Part shown: in pieces, positions 33,483-42,851 of the stretch
Position numbering within the stretch: position 1 is the stretch's first letter
How the letters are laid out: each line of letters begins with the position of its first letter
Assembly (NCBI GenBank): GCA_022774325.1
Contig: JALFNN010000025.1
Location: forward strand, 1-48,470
DNA length: 48,470 nt
Source of the DNA: a bacterium
GTDB taxonomy: Bacteria > Bacillota > Clostridia > Lachnospirales > Lachnospiraceae
Direction: 5' to 3'
Notes under the pieces: model-generated
Seen by the model: only the letters and a program-made list of their open reading frames with translations
Database searches by the model: none
Told to the model about the DNA's origin: nothing
Position numbers and translations under genes: made by a program

Positions 33483-34167
33483 TGTTTCTCAGCCTCCTCT
33501 CCAGCAGACTCACGAGTTTCGTGAAGATCATCACCATAATCAGATAGATCAGCGCCACTGCCATCAACGGCATGAATGCATCGAATGTACGGCTTCTGAT
33601 AATGTCGCCGCCCTTCGTCAGATCCTGAAGAGCGATATATCCGGAAACCGAAGTTTCCTTAAGCAGAACAATAAATTCATTTCCGAGCGCCGGTAGTACA
33701 TTCTTAAATGCCTGCGGCATAATAATGTAAAACATTGTCTGCCGGTAATTAAATCCCAGGCTTCGTCCGGCTTCAAACTGTCCGTTATCGACAGACATGA
33801 TTCCTGAACGGAAGATCTCAGCCACATACGCACTGGAGTTCATTCCAAATGCAAGAATTGCAACCAGTTCTTTGCTTATATCTCTTGCGCTTCCAAAAAT
33901 AACAAAATAAATAATCAAAAGCTGCACAACTACCGGCGTGCCACGAATCACCGTAATATATGCCTGGCAAAGAGCATTCAGTATTTTCATGCGTCCGGTT
34001 TTATCATATGTCGAACGTACAATGGCAAGAAGGAATCCCAATACCACACCGATTATTACAGCACAGAAGGTTACAACTAATGTAACCTTCAGTCCATCTG
34101 CGATATAATGCCATCTGCTGTCTTCTATAAAATTCGTATAAAAACGTTCTTGTAAACTACCCATCAT
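33472..34167 (-). CDS. polar amino acid ABC transporter permease (HisM/GlnP type)
   Basis: A 231-aa inner-membrane permease with about five hydrophobic segments. The cytoplasmic coupling loop reads [20 protein letters not shown], typical of the HisM family, with [12 protein letters not shown] before it. An in-frame TTG at 34179 is possible, but an ATG pair at 34167/34164 lies 24 bp after the binding-protein stop. Together with the flanking genes it makes a complete importer. Confidence 0.9.
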   Translation of the reverse strand: MMGSLQERFYTNFIEDSRWHYIADGLKVTLVVTFCAVIIGVVLGFLLAIVRSTYDKTGRMKILNALCQAYITVIRGTPVVVQLLIIYFVIFGSARDISKELVAILAFGMNSSAYVAEIFRSGIMSVDNGQFEAGRSLGFNYRQTMFYIIMPQAFKNVLPALGNEFIVLLKETSVSGYIALQDLTKGGDIIRSRTFDAFMPLMAVALIYLIMVMIFTKLVSLLERRLRNSDH

Positions 34168-34191
34168 GGTTCCCGCCAATCTGTCTATCCA

Positions 34192-34965
34192 CTAATCTGT
34201 GATATATTTTGAAATAATTTCATCAAAAGTTCCGTCTTCTTTTAATTCTTTAATCGCAGCATTTACCTTTTCAAGGAGCTCATCGTTTCCTTTTTTTACT
34301 GCCATTGCATAATCTTCTTCCACATACTCTGTTTCCAGTATTTTCAAACCTTCCACCTGTTCTGCGAAAGTCTTTGCCGGCTGGTCGTCGATAATCACAG
34401 CATCTACTTTTCCCTGCGCCAGAGCCTGTACTGCTTCCATACCTTTGTTGTAACGCTCGATATGTTCATCACCATAATCATCTGTTGCATAAATATCACC
34501 GGTTGTCCCCTGCTGAACACCGATCTTGATCTTATTTCCTGCAAGGTCATCCGGAGAAGCAATCGTACTTCCTTCCGTAACAATAATAACCTGGCGTCCG
34601 GTATAATATGTGTCTGTAAAATCTACCTGTTTCTTTCTCGTATCATCTACCGTGATGCCTGCAACACCAAGATCTGCTTTACCGCTCTGTACAGCAGACA
34701 GAATAGAATCGAATGCCATATCTTCAATCTTCAGTTCCATCCCGAGTTTTTCGGCAATCGCTGCTGCAAATTCTGCATCGATTCCCACAATATCATCACC
34801 TTCATAATATTCATACGGTGGGAATTCAGCATTTGTAGCCATAATCAGGGTTTCGGTCTCTTCTTTTGTTTCTCCGTTATTTTCTTCTTTTTTAGATCCA
34901 CAAGCTGTCATCGTCAAAGCGCAGGTAAGGACAAGCGCAAGACTTACTAATTTTTTCATTTTCAT
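34192..34965 (-). CDS. polar amino acid ABC transporter substrate-binding lipoprotein
   Basis: A 257-aa extracellular lipoprotein: signal peptide MKMKKLVSLALVLTCAL, lipobox LTMTAC, a short acidic linker, then the SBP family 3 fold (FPPYEYYEGDDIVGIDAEF at the start of lobe 1, ending FDEIISKYI). It captures an amino acid for the permease and ATPase downstream. The in-frame start at 35001 lacks a ribosome site, whereas GGAGG precedes the ATG at 34965. A promoter lies at 35009-35036. Confidence 0.92.
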   Translation of the reverse strand: MKMKKLVSLALVLTCALTMTACGSKKEENNGETKEETETLIMATNAEFPPYEYYEGDDIVGIDAEFAAAIAEKLGMELKIEDMAFDSILSAVQSGKADLGVAGITVDDTRKKQVDFTDTYYTGRQVIIVTEGSTIASPDDLAGNKIKIGVQQGTTGDIYATDDYGDEHIERYNKGMEAVQALAQGKVDAVIIDDQPAKTFAEQVEGLKILETEYVEEDYAMAVKKGNDELLEKVNAAIKELKEDGTFDEIISKYITD

Positions 34966-35008
34966 AATCTTTTCCTCCATTCTATCATAGACACTTCGCA
35001 TTGGTATT

Positions 35009-35036
35009 ATTGTATCACTTTTTTTCTAAAAGTAAA
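35009..35036 (-). promoter_or_regulatory. promoter of the amino acid ABC operon
   Basis: TTTACT (35031-35036) and TACAAT (35009-35014) with a 16-bp spacer. The -35 overlaps the last base pairs of the preceding terminator stem. Confidence 0.6.
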
Positions 35037-35075
35037 GTGGTTATTTATACATTTATATGCATAAACAACCACTTT
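35034..35075 (-). terminator. long AT-rich hairpin downstream of uppP
   Basis: AAAGTGGTT with AACCACTTT, extended inward by about nine more pairs (TTTATGCAT with ATGTATAAA, one G-U). On the minus strand ACTTTT follows. It separates uppP from the ABC operon. Confidence 0.65.
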
Positions 35076-35118
35076 TTTCTATTCAATATGCAGAATTATA
35101 GTTTTTTATCCGTCACAC

Positions 35119-35937
35119 TTAGCCCCAGATAATAAAATAAAGTAACACCAGCACACCGAGTGCAATCCTGTAGTATCCGAACACTTTGAAATCATGCTTC
35201 TTGATATAAGACATCAGAAACTTGATAGCAAAAACAGATACAAAGAACGCAACCAGACATCCCGTGATAAGAATTGCCACTTCCATTGCCGAGTAATGCA
35301 GTCCGAACTTAATCATTTTAAGCGCACTCGCCCCAAACATGACCGGAATCGCAAGATAAAATGTAAATTCTGCTGCAACATACCTGGATGTACCAAGAAG
35401 AAGTCCTCCCAGAATCGTAGCACCGGAACGGGAAGTACCCGGAATCATCGCAAGTACCTGAAATAATCCTATGTAAAGAGCTACCGTATATGGGAGTTCC
35501 GAAAGTTTCGTAATAATCGGACGCACATGTGCATTTCTCTTCTCAATCACAATAAACGCAATACCATAAACAATAAGCATAATCGAAACGACTACATAAT
35601 TATACAAATACTTATCCAGGACATCATCAAACAGGAAACCGATAATAGCTGCAGGAATACAAGAAACAATAATCTTAGACCAAAGATTCAGTGTATTCTG
35701 CCTTTGTTTGGCCGTCTTCCGTTTCGAAAACGGATTCAGTTTATGGAAATATAACACCACAACCGCCATGATAGCTCCGAGCTGAATTACCACCCGGAAC
35801 ATCTCCATAAACTCATCAGATACAGACATATGAAGAAATTGCTCTACAAGAATCATATGTCCGGTACTGCTGATCGGAAGCCACTCCGTAATTCCTTCAA
35901 CAATACCCAAAATAATTGCAATTAAAATATTCAACAT
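35119..35937 (-). CDS. uppP: undecaprenyl-diphosphatase
   Basis: Integral membrane phosphatase (BacA/UppP) that dephosphorylates undecaprenyl pyrophosphate so the lipid carrier can be reused in cell-wall synthesis; it gives bacitracin tolerance. In 272 aa with about eight membrane segments, both active-site motifs are seen: EGITEWLPISSTGHMIL near the N-terminus and PGTSRSGATILGG near residue 165. AGGAAAAAAG precedes the ATG. Followed by a hairpin terminator. Confidence 0.95.
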   Translation of the reverse strand: MLNILIAIILGIVEGITEWLPISSTGHMILVEQFLHMSVSDEFMEMFRVVIQLGAIMAVVVLYFHKLNPFSKRKTAKQRQNTLNLWSKIIVSCIPAAIIGFLFDDVLDKYLYNYVVVSIMLIVYGIAFIVIEKRNAHVRPIITKLSELPYTVALYIGLFQVLAMIPGTSRSGATILGGLLLGTSRYVAAEFTFYLAIPVMFGASALKMIKFGLHYSAMEVAILITGCLVAFFVSVFAIKFLMSYIKKHDFKVFGYYRIALGVLVLLYFIIWG

Positions 35938-35964
35938 CTTTTTTCCTCTTTTCTCTCACAGTAT

Positions 35965-36834
35965 TTATTTTATTCTATGAAAAACATCCTTCGGTATTAC
36001 CTGCTCCAGGACGATTTTTTCAATCGCTTTTGCCGCTCCGTCTTCTTCATTCGATTCCGTAATGTAGTCAGCAGCATTCTTTACCTCATTTGTTCCGTTT
36101 TCCATGGCAACTCCTACTCCCGCCATACGAATCATTTCGAGATCATTGCTGCCGTCGCCACATGCCATTATTTCTTCCGCCTTAATTTTCAATAGTTCTC
36201 CCAGTCGAAGCAGTCCTGCACCCTTATTAACTCCTTTCGCATTGATTTCCAGATTCCTTCCCAAAGAACTGCTGATAGAAAGAGAATCAGCACAATCTTC
36301 AATCCGCTTTGCCGCGGCCTTCTGTTCCTCTGTATTCGCAAATAAAGCGTGCACTTTATCCATGCCATGACCATCCATTTCTATGATCTTCTCCCAAAGA
36401 TTCGGAACAACGATACGGGTATTTCGTATATAATCGGCCATCGGTTTTGATAGGATATACCGGTCAATTTTTGCAAGTTCATCCGCCTGCACATATCCCT
36501 GCCCGTCAAAATAAATCTCTCGCATTGTGTCATATTCTTCAAATATCTTCACTACCCGAATCGCATCTTCATATGGCACAAGATTCTCATAAAGTATCTT
36601 TTGATACTGCATATCAAGAATTCTTCCTCCGTTAGCAGTCACTGCATAACGCATGCCCGGTATCTCTTTCAATTCTTTTGGAATTCCTGTAATCGGTCTC
36701 CCCGTTGCAACAAGCACAGTTACACCCGCATCCAGAGCACGGCAGATTACATCCCTTGCATACGCCGTCAATTCTTTTCTGTCATTCAGCAATGTTCCAT
36801 CCAAATCCAGACCTACCATTTTAATTTTACTCAT
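35965..36834 (-). CDS. Cof-type HAD-IIB phosphatase
   Basis: Cytoplasmic phosphatase of 289 aa, YidA/Cof subfamily, acting on sugar phosphates or cofactor phosphates. Motif I is GLDLDGTLL (nucleophile Asp and acid Asp), motif II VATGRP, motif III the Lys in INAKGVNKGAGL, and motif IV GDGSNDLEMIRMAG. The IIB cap lies between motifs II and III. The substrate is not predictable. 27 bp from uppP on the same strand, so possibly co-transcribed. Confidence 0.9.
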   Translation of the reverse strand: MSKIKMVGLDLDGTLLNDRKELTAYARDVICRALDAGVTVLVATGRPITGIPKELKEIPGMRYAVTANGGRILDMQYQKILYENLVPYEDAIRVVKIFEEYDTMREIYFDGQGYVQADELAKIDRYILSKPMADYIRNTRIVVPNLWEKIIEMDGHGMDKVHALFANTEEQKAAAKRIEDCADSLSISSSLGRNLEINAKGVNKGAGLLRLGELLKIKAEEIMACGDGSNDLEMIRMAGVGVAMENGTNEVKNAADYITESNEEDGAAKAIEKIVLEQVIPKDVFHRIK

Positions 36835-36912
36835 TTTTATTCCATTTTCCTCGATTTTTCAAGATTTCCTGTATATCAGCTCTTTTACTTTCATATCATA
36901 GTATAACAAAGT

Positions 36913-36941
36913 TTGCTAAATAAAGCAATTTGTAGTATAAT
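36913..36941 (+). promoter_or_regulatory. promoter of the SleB-like hydrolase gene
   Basis: TTGCTA (36913-36918) and TATAAT (36936-36941) spaced by 17 bp, 35 bp before the ATG. Confidence 0.8.
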
Positions 36942-36976
36942 ATTATAGACTCATTTTTGACGAAAGGAAATATGTT

Positions 36977-38032
36977 ATGAAAAAGAAGTTAAAAGCGCTG
37001 TCCAGGACATGCCTTGCACTTGCCTGCGCTATTACTGTATTCTCTGCCGATACAGTAATCTACGCAACAGATTCTGTAGAGAGTCTCGAAAAACAGACTT
37101 CTAATCTGGAAGACAAGCTGAACTCTTTAAATCAGGATCTGGATGCTTTAAGCTCGGACATCTCAGAACTCGCATCAAAAATTGAGGATACAGATGCATC
37201 TGTAAAGAAAGCGGAGCTCGATCTTGCCGCAGCCCGCGTAAATGAAGAGATGCAGTATGATGCAATGAAGAAGAGAATCAAATATATGTATGAAGCTGGA
37301 AATACTTCGCTTCTGGAAATTATATTCTCATCTCAAAGCATGGGGGAATTTTTAAACAATACAGAGTTTGTCCGAAATGTCACAGAATATGACCGAGAAA
37401 AACTTAAAGAATTACAAGAAGTACATCAAAATGTTAAAGCAAAAGAAGTTTCACTGAAAGAAGAACAAGAAAAACTCCAGAAGATGAAAACCCAGCTGGA
37501 TGATCAGAAAGAAGCATTAAACTCTGCAATTTCAGCAACGTCCAGCGAACTTGCCTCTTCCTCGGATGCACTTGCAAAAGCCAAAGAAGCCCGTGCTGCG
37601 GCGGAAGACGCATTAAAAGAAAAAGAGCAGTCACAGCAGCATTCATCCGGCAGCAGCGGAAATATCATTGTTCCGCCAACCACTGCCGAAACAAATGATC
37701 TGGTTTTATTTGCCGCTCTTCTTCAATGCGAGGCAGGATCCTCTGATTATGATGCTTTGCTCGCAGTTGCCACAGTAGTCATGAATCGCGTGGAGAGCAA
37801 TCGCTATCCCAACACACTTTACGGCGTAATCTACCAGAAGGGGCAGTTCTCACCTACCTGGAACGGCTCTCTGAACCGGGTACTGAATAAAGGTCCCGCT
37901 TCACTCTGCTATCAGGTTGCTCAGGATGCGCTTGGAGGTGCGCGGCTCGCCGCTGTTAAAGACTGCTATTCCTTCCGTGCTTCCTGGAGTGGACATGCCG
38001 GAGTACTTGTAGGAGGAAACGTATTCTTTTAA
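36977..38032 (+). CDS. secreted coiled-coil protein with SleB-type cell wall hydrolase domain
   Basis: A 351-aa exported protein. A signal peptide (about residues 1-31, ending VIYATD) is followed by a long PcsB/CwlO-like coiled coil (about 35-218), a Ser/His-rich linker, and a C-terminal Hydrolase_2 (SleB-like) domain from about 238. The catalytic Glu is expected in LLQCEAGS; AVATVVMNRVES and FSPTWNGSL follow the family pattern. SleB enzymes are lytic transglycosylases of spore cortex, but this coiled-coil architecture is typical of vegetative septum or division hydrolases controlled by an FtsEX-like partner. Its stop codon abuts the group II intron remnant, which separates the gene from its likely terminator at 40486-40516. 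Confidence 0.88.
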   Translation: MKKKLKALSRTCLALACAITVFSADTVIYATDSVESLEKQTSNLEDKLNSLNQDLDALSSDISELASKIEDTDASVKKAELDLAAARVNEEMQYDAMKKRIKYMYEAGNTSLLEIIFSSQSMGEFLNNTEFVRNVTEYDREKLKELQEVHQNVKAKEVSLKEEQEKLQKMKTQLDDQKEALNSAISATSSELASSSDALAKAKEARAAAEDALKEKEQSQQHSSGSSGNIIVPPTTAETNDLVLFAALLQCEAGSSDYDALLAVATVVMNRVESNRYPNTLYGVIYQKGQFSPTWNGSLNRVLNKGPASLCYQVAQDALGGARLAAVKDCYSFRASWSGHAGVLVGGNVFF

Positions 38033-38508
38033 ATTGAGTAGGAGAGATTTCTCTAAATGAGAAATCTCGACCTCTCACACCACCGTGCGTACCGTTCGGT
38101 ACACGGCGGTTCAATCAATTTAACAAGTAACACACCTTTCGGTGTAGTAATCTAACATGGAGACTAATCCAAATGAGGTTAGTCTCTTGTTTGTTATAGC
38201 GATATTAACTGCTCCACAACTGCATACATGTGCATATGCTCGGCTACAGTTAGCCGCTTTGCGAGCTGTTTTCTTATCTATTCCTAACTTCATCAAGTTA
38301 CGTTCTCTTGTTTGCGGGTTCTTCCAATGCTTCCATATACACATGCGCAATCGAAATCTAATGTTTGCGTCGAGTTCTTTGCAGAGTGTTTTCATACTTC
38401 CTATCTTGAAATAGTTAATCCACCCTCTGATGAGTTGGTTGAGTTTCTCCACTTTGTAGCTGTTGCTAACGCCCTTGCTGTTCGGCTATACATTTCCCAC
38501 TACCTGGG
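38033..38508 (-). mobile_element. 3' remnant of a class C group II intron
   Basis: Contains the end of an intron-encoded maturase, then domain V (38078-38112) with the CGC catalytic triad in CCGCCGTGT, domain VI (38042-38076, AGAGATTTCTC hairpin) and the class C 3' end CCTACTCAAT at 38033. The 5' half of this intron, its domains I-IV and the RT domain, are missing. Its 3' boundary directly touches the stop codon of the hydrolase gene. The internal boundary with the complete intron is uncertain by about 20 bp. Confidence 0.75.
38120..38485 (-). pseudogene. maturase-domain fragment of a class C intron RT
   Basis: About 120 codons of a group II intron RT C-terminus: thumb/X domain KLNQLIRGWINYFKIGSMK, then TRERNLMKLGI, and the C-terminal LVSMLDYYTERC, resembling class C proteins that end LDYYLERHALK. 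RT motifs including YADD are absent. The frame reaches upstream from the GTG at 38452 into sequence like GVSNSYK before the junction with the other intron. Not functional by itself. Confidence 0.8.
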
Positions 38509-40483
38509 ATGTTCGGGTAGGGTCAAGCGATGGCGCGGTAGTTTCCGTTTCCATCGCCTGCCACCTCAAACCGTGCATGAGGTTCTCCCTCACACGGCTT
38601 TCCGATAATCTTCTTCCCACAGCATTCAAAAGACTGCCACATATCTTTTCTTATTTAGATAATAAAAGTACTCTATTCCACTGGTTGCATACCACTTTCG
38701 AAATCCATACAACACATGCCCTCTGTATTTCTTCTGTTTTCGCCTGTAATACACCCGTCTCCATAGCTTCATCCACACGTATTCATCAAGCTGTTTAAAT
38801 CGTTTTGTTGAGTTTCCATGCTGAAAGTAGTTTCTCCATCCTCTTATGAGTGGATTTAATTTTTCCACCTTTTGCTCCAGACCCTCATAGGCTGATTTTC
38901 TGCAAGTAATTACTCTGATTGCATCCTTTACCTTTTCCATCGCCTTTTTACTAGGCATCATATAAGGCAACTTCCGTCCACTTTTGGTTTTACCAAACTT
39001 CTGGTAACGGAATCCAAGAAAGTCAAAGCTCTCCTTATTCATGTCTACAATCTTTGTTTTCTGCGGATTCAACGTCAGTTTCAACTTAGTCATTATTCTT
39101 TTCAGATGCTCAAACGCTAATTCTGCATCTTTTCTTGTTCTGCACACAATCACTGCATCATCTGCATATCTGACTATGACGCCCAGTTCCTTATGCTTTC
39201 CCCAGTAGGAGTCCAATACATGAAGATAGATATTTGCTAACAACGGACTAATGACTCCTCCTTGCGGTGAGCCTTTTTCCGTTGGATAATATTTCCCATT
39301 TTCAATGACTCCTGCTTGTAACCACTGTCTGCATAACTTAATGACCCTTCTATCACTGATGCGACGATTTATTAATCCCAGTAGTATTTCATGATTGATG
39401 TTGTCGAAGTATCCCTGTATGTCTGCGTCTACTACATACCAGTTTTTATACAATTCTTTTTTCACTTTTTCTGTAGCCTGTTTTGCATCTCTTTTAGGGC
39501 GGAATCCATAAGAACTATCTAGAAAGTTTGCTTCAAAGACAGGTTCTATCACTATCTTACAGGCTTGTTGCACAATCCTGTCTCTAATAGTCGGTATTCC
39601 CAATGGTCTTTGCTTCCCATCCGGTTTTGGAATGTATACTCTCTTTACCGGCTTGGGTCTGTATTTCTTATTCTTCAAATCCTCTTGAATATCCAACAAG
39701 TATTCTTCTACTCCGTATTCCTCAATCATTTCAAAGGTAATGCCGTCAATCCCAGCGCTCCCCTTGTTTTCTCGCACTTCTTTCCATGCCCGCCACAAAA
39801 TATCCAGGCGAAAGATACGGTCATACAACGCATGAAATCTGCGTTGCTTATCCTTTTTGGCTGCCAGGTATAGATTACGTTGAAGTTGTCGTGATTTTTC
39901 TATTGAGTGTTGTTGTCCAATATTTGGCATGCACTATCCCTTACCTTCCCGTTAATCTTGATTAAAGCAGAGCCCCTTTTCTCCCATTGTTTTTCTTACC
40001 AATAGTTCATAGATACTATGGGCTCCTCCGACTTCTCATACCACTTCCCGAGAAATTTCGCATGCGTGCTTATATCCTCAGTTACATACTTGTGGTTATA
40101 TGATGGTATGAGATCTCTTCTGTTCCGTTATCAACTTTCATAACATTCCGCTCCCTCTACACCGAAGGGTTCTTCAATGCTGTACTCCAGTATCTCCACA
40201 TCTTCCATGGTCTTCGTCAGAAAGTCAGTGACTCGACTCCCTCTTGTCCCTTACAGGGCTAACGTAACGATGCTACAGGATTCACTTTATGTTACGGACT
40301 GCTATTTTGCACCTGTTTCTCACAGGCATACCTCGCTTCAACACAATCGGTCACCCAAAGGCATTGGAGGTTCGCTACAAGGCTCACTGGCGATTACCTT
40401 GACCAGGCTTTCACTGGCAAGCTGATAACAGCTTGCAGAACACACGACTTTCACCCGTTAGAGCGCGCCCATGGCGCGCAAAC
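38509..40483 (-). mobile_element. complete group II intron
   Basis: Runs 5' to 3' on the minus strand. The 5' end begins near 40483 (GTTTGCGCGCC) with the domain I start helix GCGCGCC/GGCGCGC, then TCTAACGGGTGAAAGTC, the usual early domain I sequence. About 540 nt of RNA domains come before the RT gene. After it lies domain V (38565-38600) with the AGC triad in AAGCCGTGT and domain VI (38516-38564). Total about 1.97 kb, matching intact introns. The 5' end sits 2-3 nt after the T run of the araA terminator. Exact ends need the RNA fold. Confidence 0.85.
38626..39930 (-). CDS. ltrA: group II intron reverse transcriptase/maturase
   Basis: A 434-aa intron-encoded protein that helps splice its intron and reverse-transcribes it during mobility. 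RT blocks are in order: GSAGIDGITFEMIEEYG, the IPKPDGKQRPLGIPTI block, GFRPKR, the YFDNINHEILL palm, KGSPQGGVISPLLANIYLH, and the active site YADD at about residue 258. The thumb/X maturase domain (VEKLNPLIRGWRNYF) follows. No HNH endonuclease domain is present, as in several classes that target nicked or single-stranded DNA. The frame is intact and no catalytic residue is missing, so it may be active. It lies in intron domain IV. Confidence 0.95.
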   Translation of the reverse strand: MPNIGQQHSIEKSRQLQRNLYLAAKKDKQRRFHALYDRIFRLDILWRAWKEVRENKGSAGIDGITFEMIEEYGVEEYLLDIQEDLKNKKYRPKPVKRVYIPKPDGKQRPLGIPTIRDRIVQQACKIVIEPVFEANFLDSSYGFRPKRDAKQATEKVKKELYKNWYVVDADIQGYFDNINHEILLGLINRRISDRRVIKLCRQWLQAGVIENGKYYPTEKGSPQGGVISPLLANIYLHVLDSYWGKHKELGVIVRYADDAVIVCRTRKDAELAFEHLKRIMTKLKLTLNPQKTKIVDMNKESFDFLGFRYQKFGKTKSGRKLPYMMPSKKAMEKVKDAIRVITCRKSAYEGLEQKVEKLNPLIRGWRNYFQHGNSTKRFKQLDEYVWMKLWRRVYYRRKQKKYRGHVLYGFRKWYATSGIEYFYYLNKKRYVAVF

Positions 40484-40485
40484 TT

Positions 40486-40516
40486 AAAAAGGAGTGGCAT
40501 CATGCCACTCCTTTTT
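40486..40516. terminator. bidirectional terminator of araA and, originally, the SleB-like gene
   Basis: Stem AAAAAGGAGTGGC/GCCACTCCTTTTT with a 5-nt loop and U runs on both strands. It lies about 50 bp after the araA stop. The group II intron starts 2-3 nt beyond it; class C introns are known to insert next to such terminators. Confidence 0.92.
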
Positions 40517-40562
40517 TCTTTGGATATTTTCAACTTATAATCCGTCCTTCAAAATCTTCGTC

Positions 40563-42062
40563 TTATTTTCTAAATGCAGCTTCATTCCACATTAATTCAT
40601 TCTTGAAGTTTCTGATCGTTGTATCCTTATCAATGTAAACAGCTTCGATACCCATTGCTTCTGCCCAGTCTCCCATCTGCTCAGCAGTCAGGTCATAAGA
40701 GAATGCAGTATGATGTGCTCCACCTGCAAGAATCCATGCTTCAGCACCTGTCTTCAGATTCGGCTGCGGTGTCCAGAATGCAGTTGCAACCGGAAGCTTC
40801 GGCATCGGTTTTTCAACTTTCTTGCACTCTACGTCATTGATGATCAAGCGGAATCTGTCGCCAAGGTCAATGAGTGATGTTGCAACAGCCGGACCAGTCT
40901 TTGAAGTAAATACAAGACGTGCCGGATCCTCTCTATTGCCCATAGAAAGCGGCTGACATTTGATGCTGATCGGGCCATCTGCAATTGTCGGGCAAACCTC
41001 AAGCATGTGAGCCTGCAGAATACCTTCTTTTCCCGGAACTAGATTGTAGGTATAATCTTCCATGAAAGAAGTTCCTTTTGCGTTCTTCATTCCCTGAGTC
41101 ATGATCTTCATGATACGAACCATAGCGGCGGTCTTCCAGTCACCTTCCGCTCCAAATCCATAACCTTTTTCCATCAATCTCTGAATTGCAAGTCCCGGTA
41201 ACTGCTGAAGAGCCCCCAGATCACCAAAATGTGTAACGATTGCCTGATAGTTTTTCTCTTCCAGGAATTTCTCAAATCCCACTTCAATCTGAGCCTGTAC
41301 TGCTACATGTTTTCTGAACTCAGCTTCATCTCTTCCTTCCAGAAGGATCTCATATTTATCATAGTATTCTTCAACCAATGCATCGATATCGCCCTGTGCA
41401 ACATCTTTTACGGCATCGGCAATTTCATTTACCGGATAAGCATCAATTTCCCAACCGAACTTAATCTGCGCTTCTACTTTATCACCTTCTGTTACAGCTA
41501 CATTTCTCATGTTATCTGCAATACGCATTACACGAACATGACTGCTTTCAATAACACCAATTGCAGTTCTCATCCAGGATGCGATTCTTTCCTGTGTATC
41601 CTTATCTTCCCAGTATCCCATAATTACTTTACGGCTCTTGTTCAGACGTGTGAAAATATGTCCGAATTCACGGTCTCCATGGGCAGCCTGGTTCTCATTC
41701 ATGAAATCCATATCAATCGTATCATATGGGATTTCACGATTGAACTGTGTATGAAGATGAAGCAACGGTTTTCTGAGCTCTTTCAGACCTAAAATCCATG
41801 ATTTTGCCGGCGAGAAAGTATGGCACCATGTAATAACGCCCGCACAATTTTCATCTGTATTTGCTTCATTAAATGTCTTTCTGATCACTTCATTTGTGAT
41901 TAAGGTTGGTTTCCAGATGATTTCATATGGAAGAATTCCGGAATCATTTAAAGCCTTTACAATAATTTTTGAATGCTCAGCTACATGTGCAAGGCATTCA
42001 TCTCCATATAAATCCTGAGAACCTGTACAAAACCAAAATTTGTAATCTTTGCATGCTAACAT
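40563..42062 (-). CDS. araA: L-arabinose isomerase
   Basis: Converts L-arabinose to L-ribulose with Mn2+, the first step of arabinose use. The 499-aa length equals that of E. coli AraA. Family blocks include FCTGSQDLYGDE at the N-terminus, CAGVITWCHTFSPAK, the metal and active-site region GFGAEGDWKTAAMVR and the C-terminal AGGAHHTAFS. AAGGAG is well placed for the ATG at 42062; an ATG at 42086 is in frame but has no ribosome site. Last gene of the arabinose operon (araR, kinase, araD, araA), followed by a strong terminator. Confidence 0.96.
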   Translation of the reverse strand: MLACKDYKFWFCTGSQDLYGDECLAHVAEHSKIIVKALNDSGILPYEIIWKPTLITNEVIRKTFNEANTDENCAGVITWCHTFSPAKSWILGLKELRKPLLHLHTQFNREIPYDTIDMDFMNENQAAHGDREFGHIFTRLNKSRKVIMGYWEDKDTQERIASWMRTAIGVIESSHVRVMRIADNMRNVAVTEGDKVEAQIKFGWEIDAYPVNEIADAVKDVAQGDIDALVEEYYDKYEILLEGRDEAEFRKHVAVQAQIEVGFEKFLEEKNYQAIVTHFGDLGALQQLPGLAIQRLMEKGYGFGAEGDWKTAAMVRIMKIMTQGMKNAKGTSFMEDYTYNLVPGKEGILQAHMLEVCPTIADGPISIKCQPLSMGNREDPARLVFTSKTGPAVATSLIDLGDRFRLIINDVECKKVEKPMPKLPVATAFWTPQPNLKTGAEAWILAGGAHHTAFSYDLTAEQMGDWAEAMGIEAVYIDKDTTIRNFKNELMWNEAAFRK

Positions 42063-42102
42063 AGTATTAATCTCCTTTTTGTTCATTTTTCAGAAAGTTC
42101 CG

Positions 42103-42119
42103 ACACGCTTGGCACGTGT
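42103..42119 (-). other. intercistronic hairpin between araD and araA
   Basis: ACACG/CGTGT with a 7-nt loop, 19 bp after the araD stop. Too small for a terminator; perhaps an mRNA processing or stability element. Confidence 0.35.
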
Positions 42120-42138
42120 TCATAAATTTGTTATTTGT

Positions 42139-42825
42139 TTATTGTCCGTAGTAGGCATTTGCACCATGCTTTCTGTAGTAGTGCTTGTCTTGCAGTTCCT
42201 GCGGTGCCGGTTTCACATCCGGATTGATCATCTCACAGCGTGCTGCCATTTTTGCTACTTCTTCCAATACTACCGCATTATGTACGGCTTCGTGTGCATC
42301 TTTCCCCCACGAAAATGGTCCATGGTTTTTGCAGAGTACTGCCGGCATTGCCATATATTCTGTTCCTTTAAAATGTTCTACGATTAGAAGGCCTGTATTT
42401 TTTTCGTAGGCTTCATCGATTTCTTCTTTGGTCAGATTACGAACACACGGGATTTCTCCATACATATAATCTGCATGAGTCGTTCCATAGCAAGGAATTC
42501 CTCTTCCTGCCTGAGCCCAGCTTGTCGCCCAAGGTGAATGTGTATGAACAATTCCTCCCATATCCGGGAACGCTTTATAAAGCTCCAGATGAGTTGCTGT
42601 ATCAGAAGAAGGATTGTAATGACCTTCTACTTTATTACCTTCCAGATCCATGACTACCATATCTTCCGGGGTCAGTTTATCATACTCCACACCACTTGGC
42701 TTAATTACGAACAGCCCGCTTTCACGGTCTATTCCACTTACATTACCCCATGTAAATGTTACAAGACCGTATTTTGGCAGTAACATATTGGCCTCATATA
42801 CTTCTTTTTTCAGTTGTTCTAACAC
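42139..42825 (-). CDS. araD: L-ribulose-5-phosphate 4-epimerase
   Basis: Zinc enzyme that converts L-ribulose 5-phosphate to D-xylulose 5-phosphate for the pentose phosphate pathway. The 228-aa protein has the class II aldolase-like motifs [14 protein letters not shown], the Ser/Gly phosphate site [21 protein letters not shown] with the two zinc His, and the third zinc His in [13 protein letters not shown] start at 42825 with GGAGG upstream. Between the kinase (26-bp gap) and araA. Confidence 0.95.
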   Translation of the reverse strand: MLEQLKKEVYEANMLLPKYGLVTFTWGNVSGIDRESGLFVIKPSGVEYDKLTPEDMVVMDLEGNKVEGHYNPSSDTATHLELYKAFPDMGGIVHTHSPWATSWAQAGRGIPCYGTTHADYMYGEIPCVRNLTKEEIDEAYEKNTGLLIVEHFKGTEYMAMPAVLCKNHGPFSWGKDAHEAVHNAVVLEEVAKMAARCEMINPDVKPAPQELQDKHYYRKHGANAYYGQ

Positions 42826-42851
42826 TTTTACGCCTCCTCATTTAAAATATA

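Noticed and set aside
38120-38452. A stand-alone 110-aa gene.
   Set aside because: It is the tail of a group II intron maturase followed directly by that intron's domain V and VI, so it was called a fragment.
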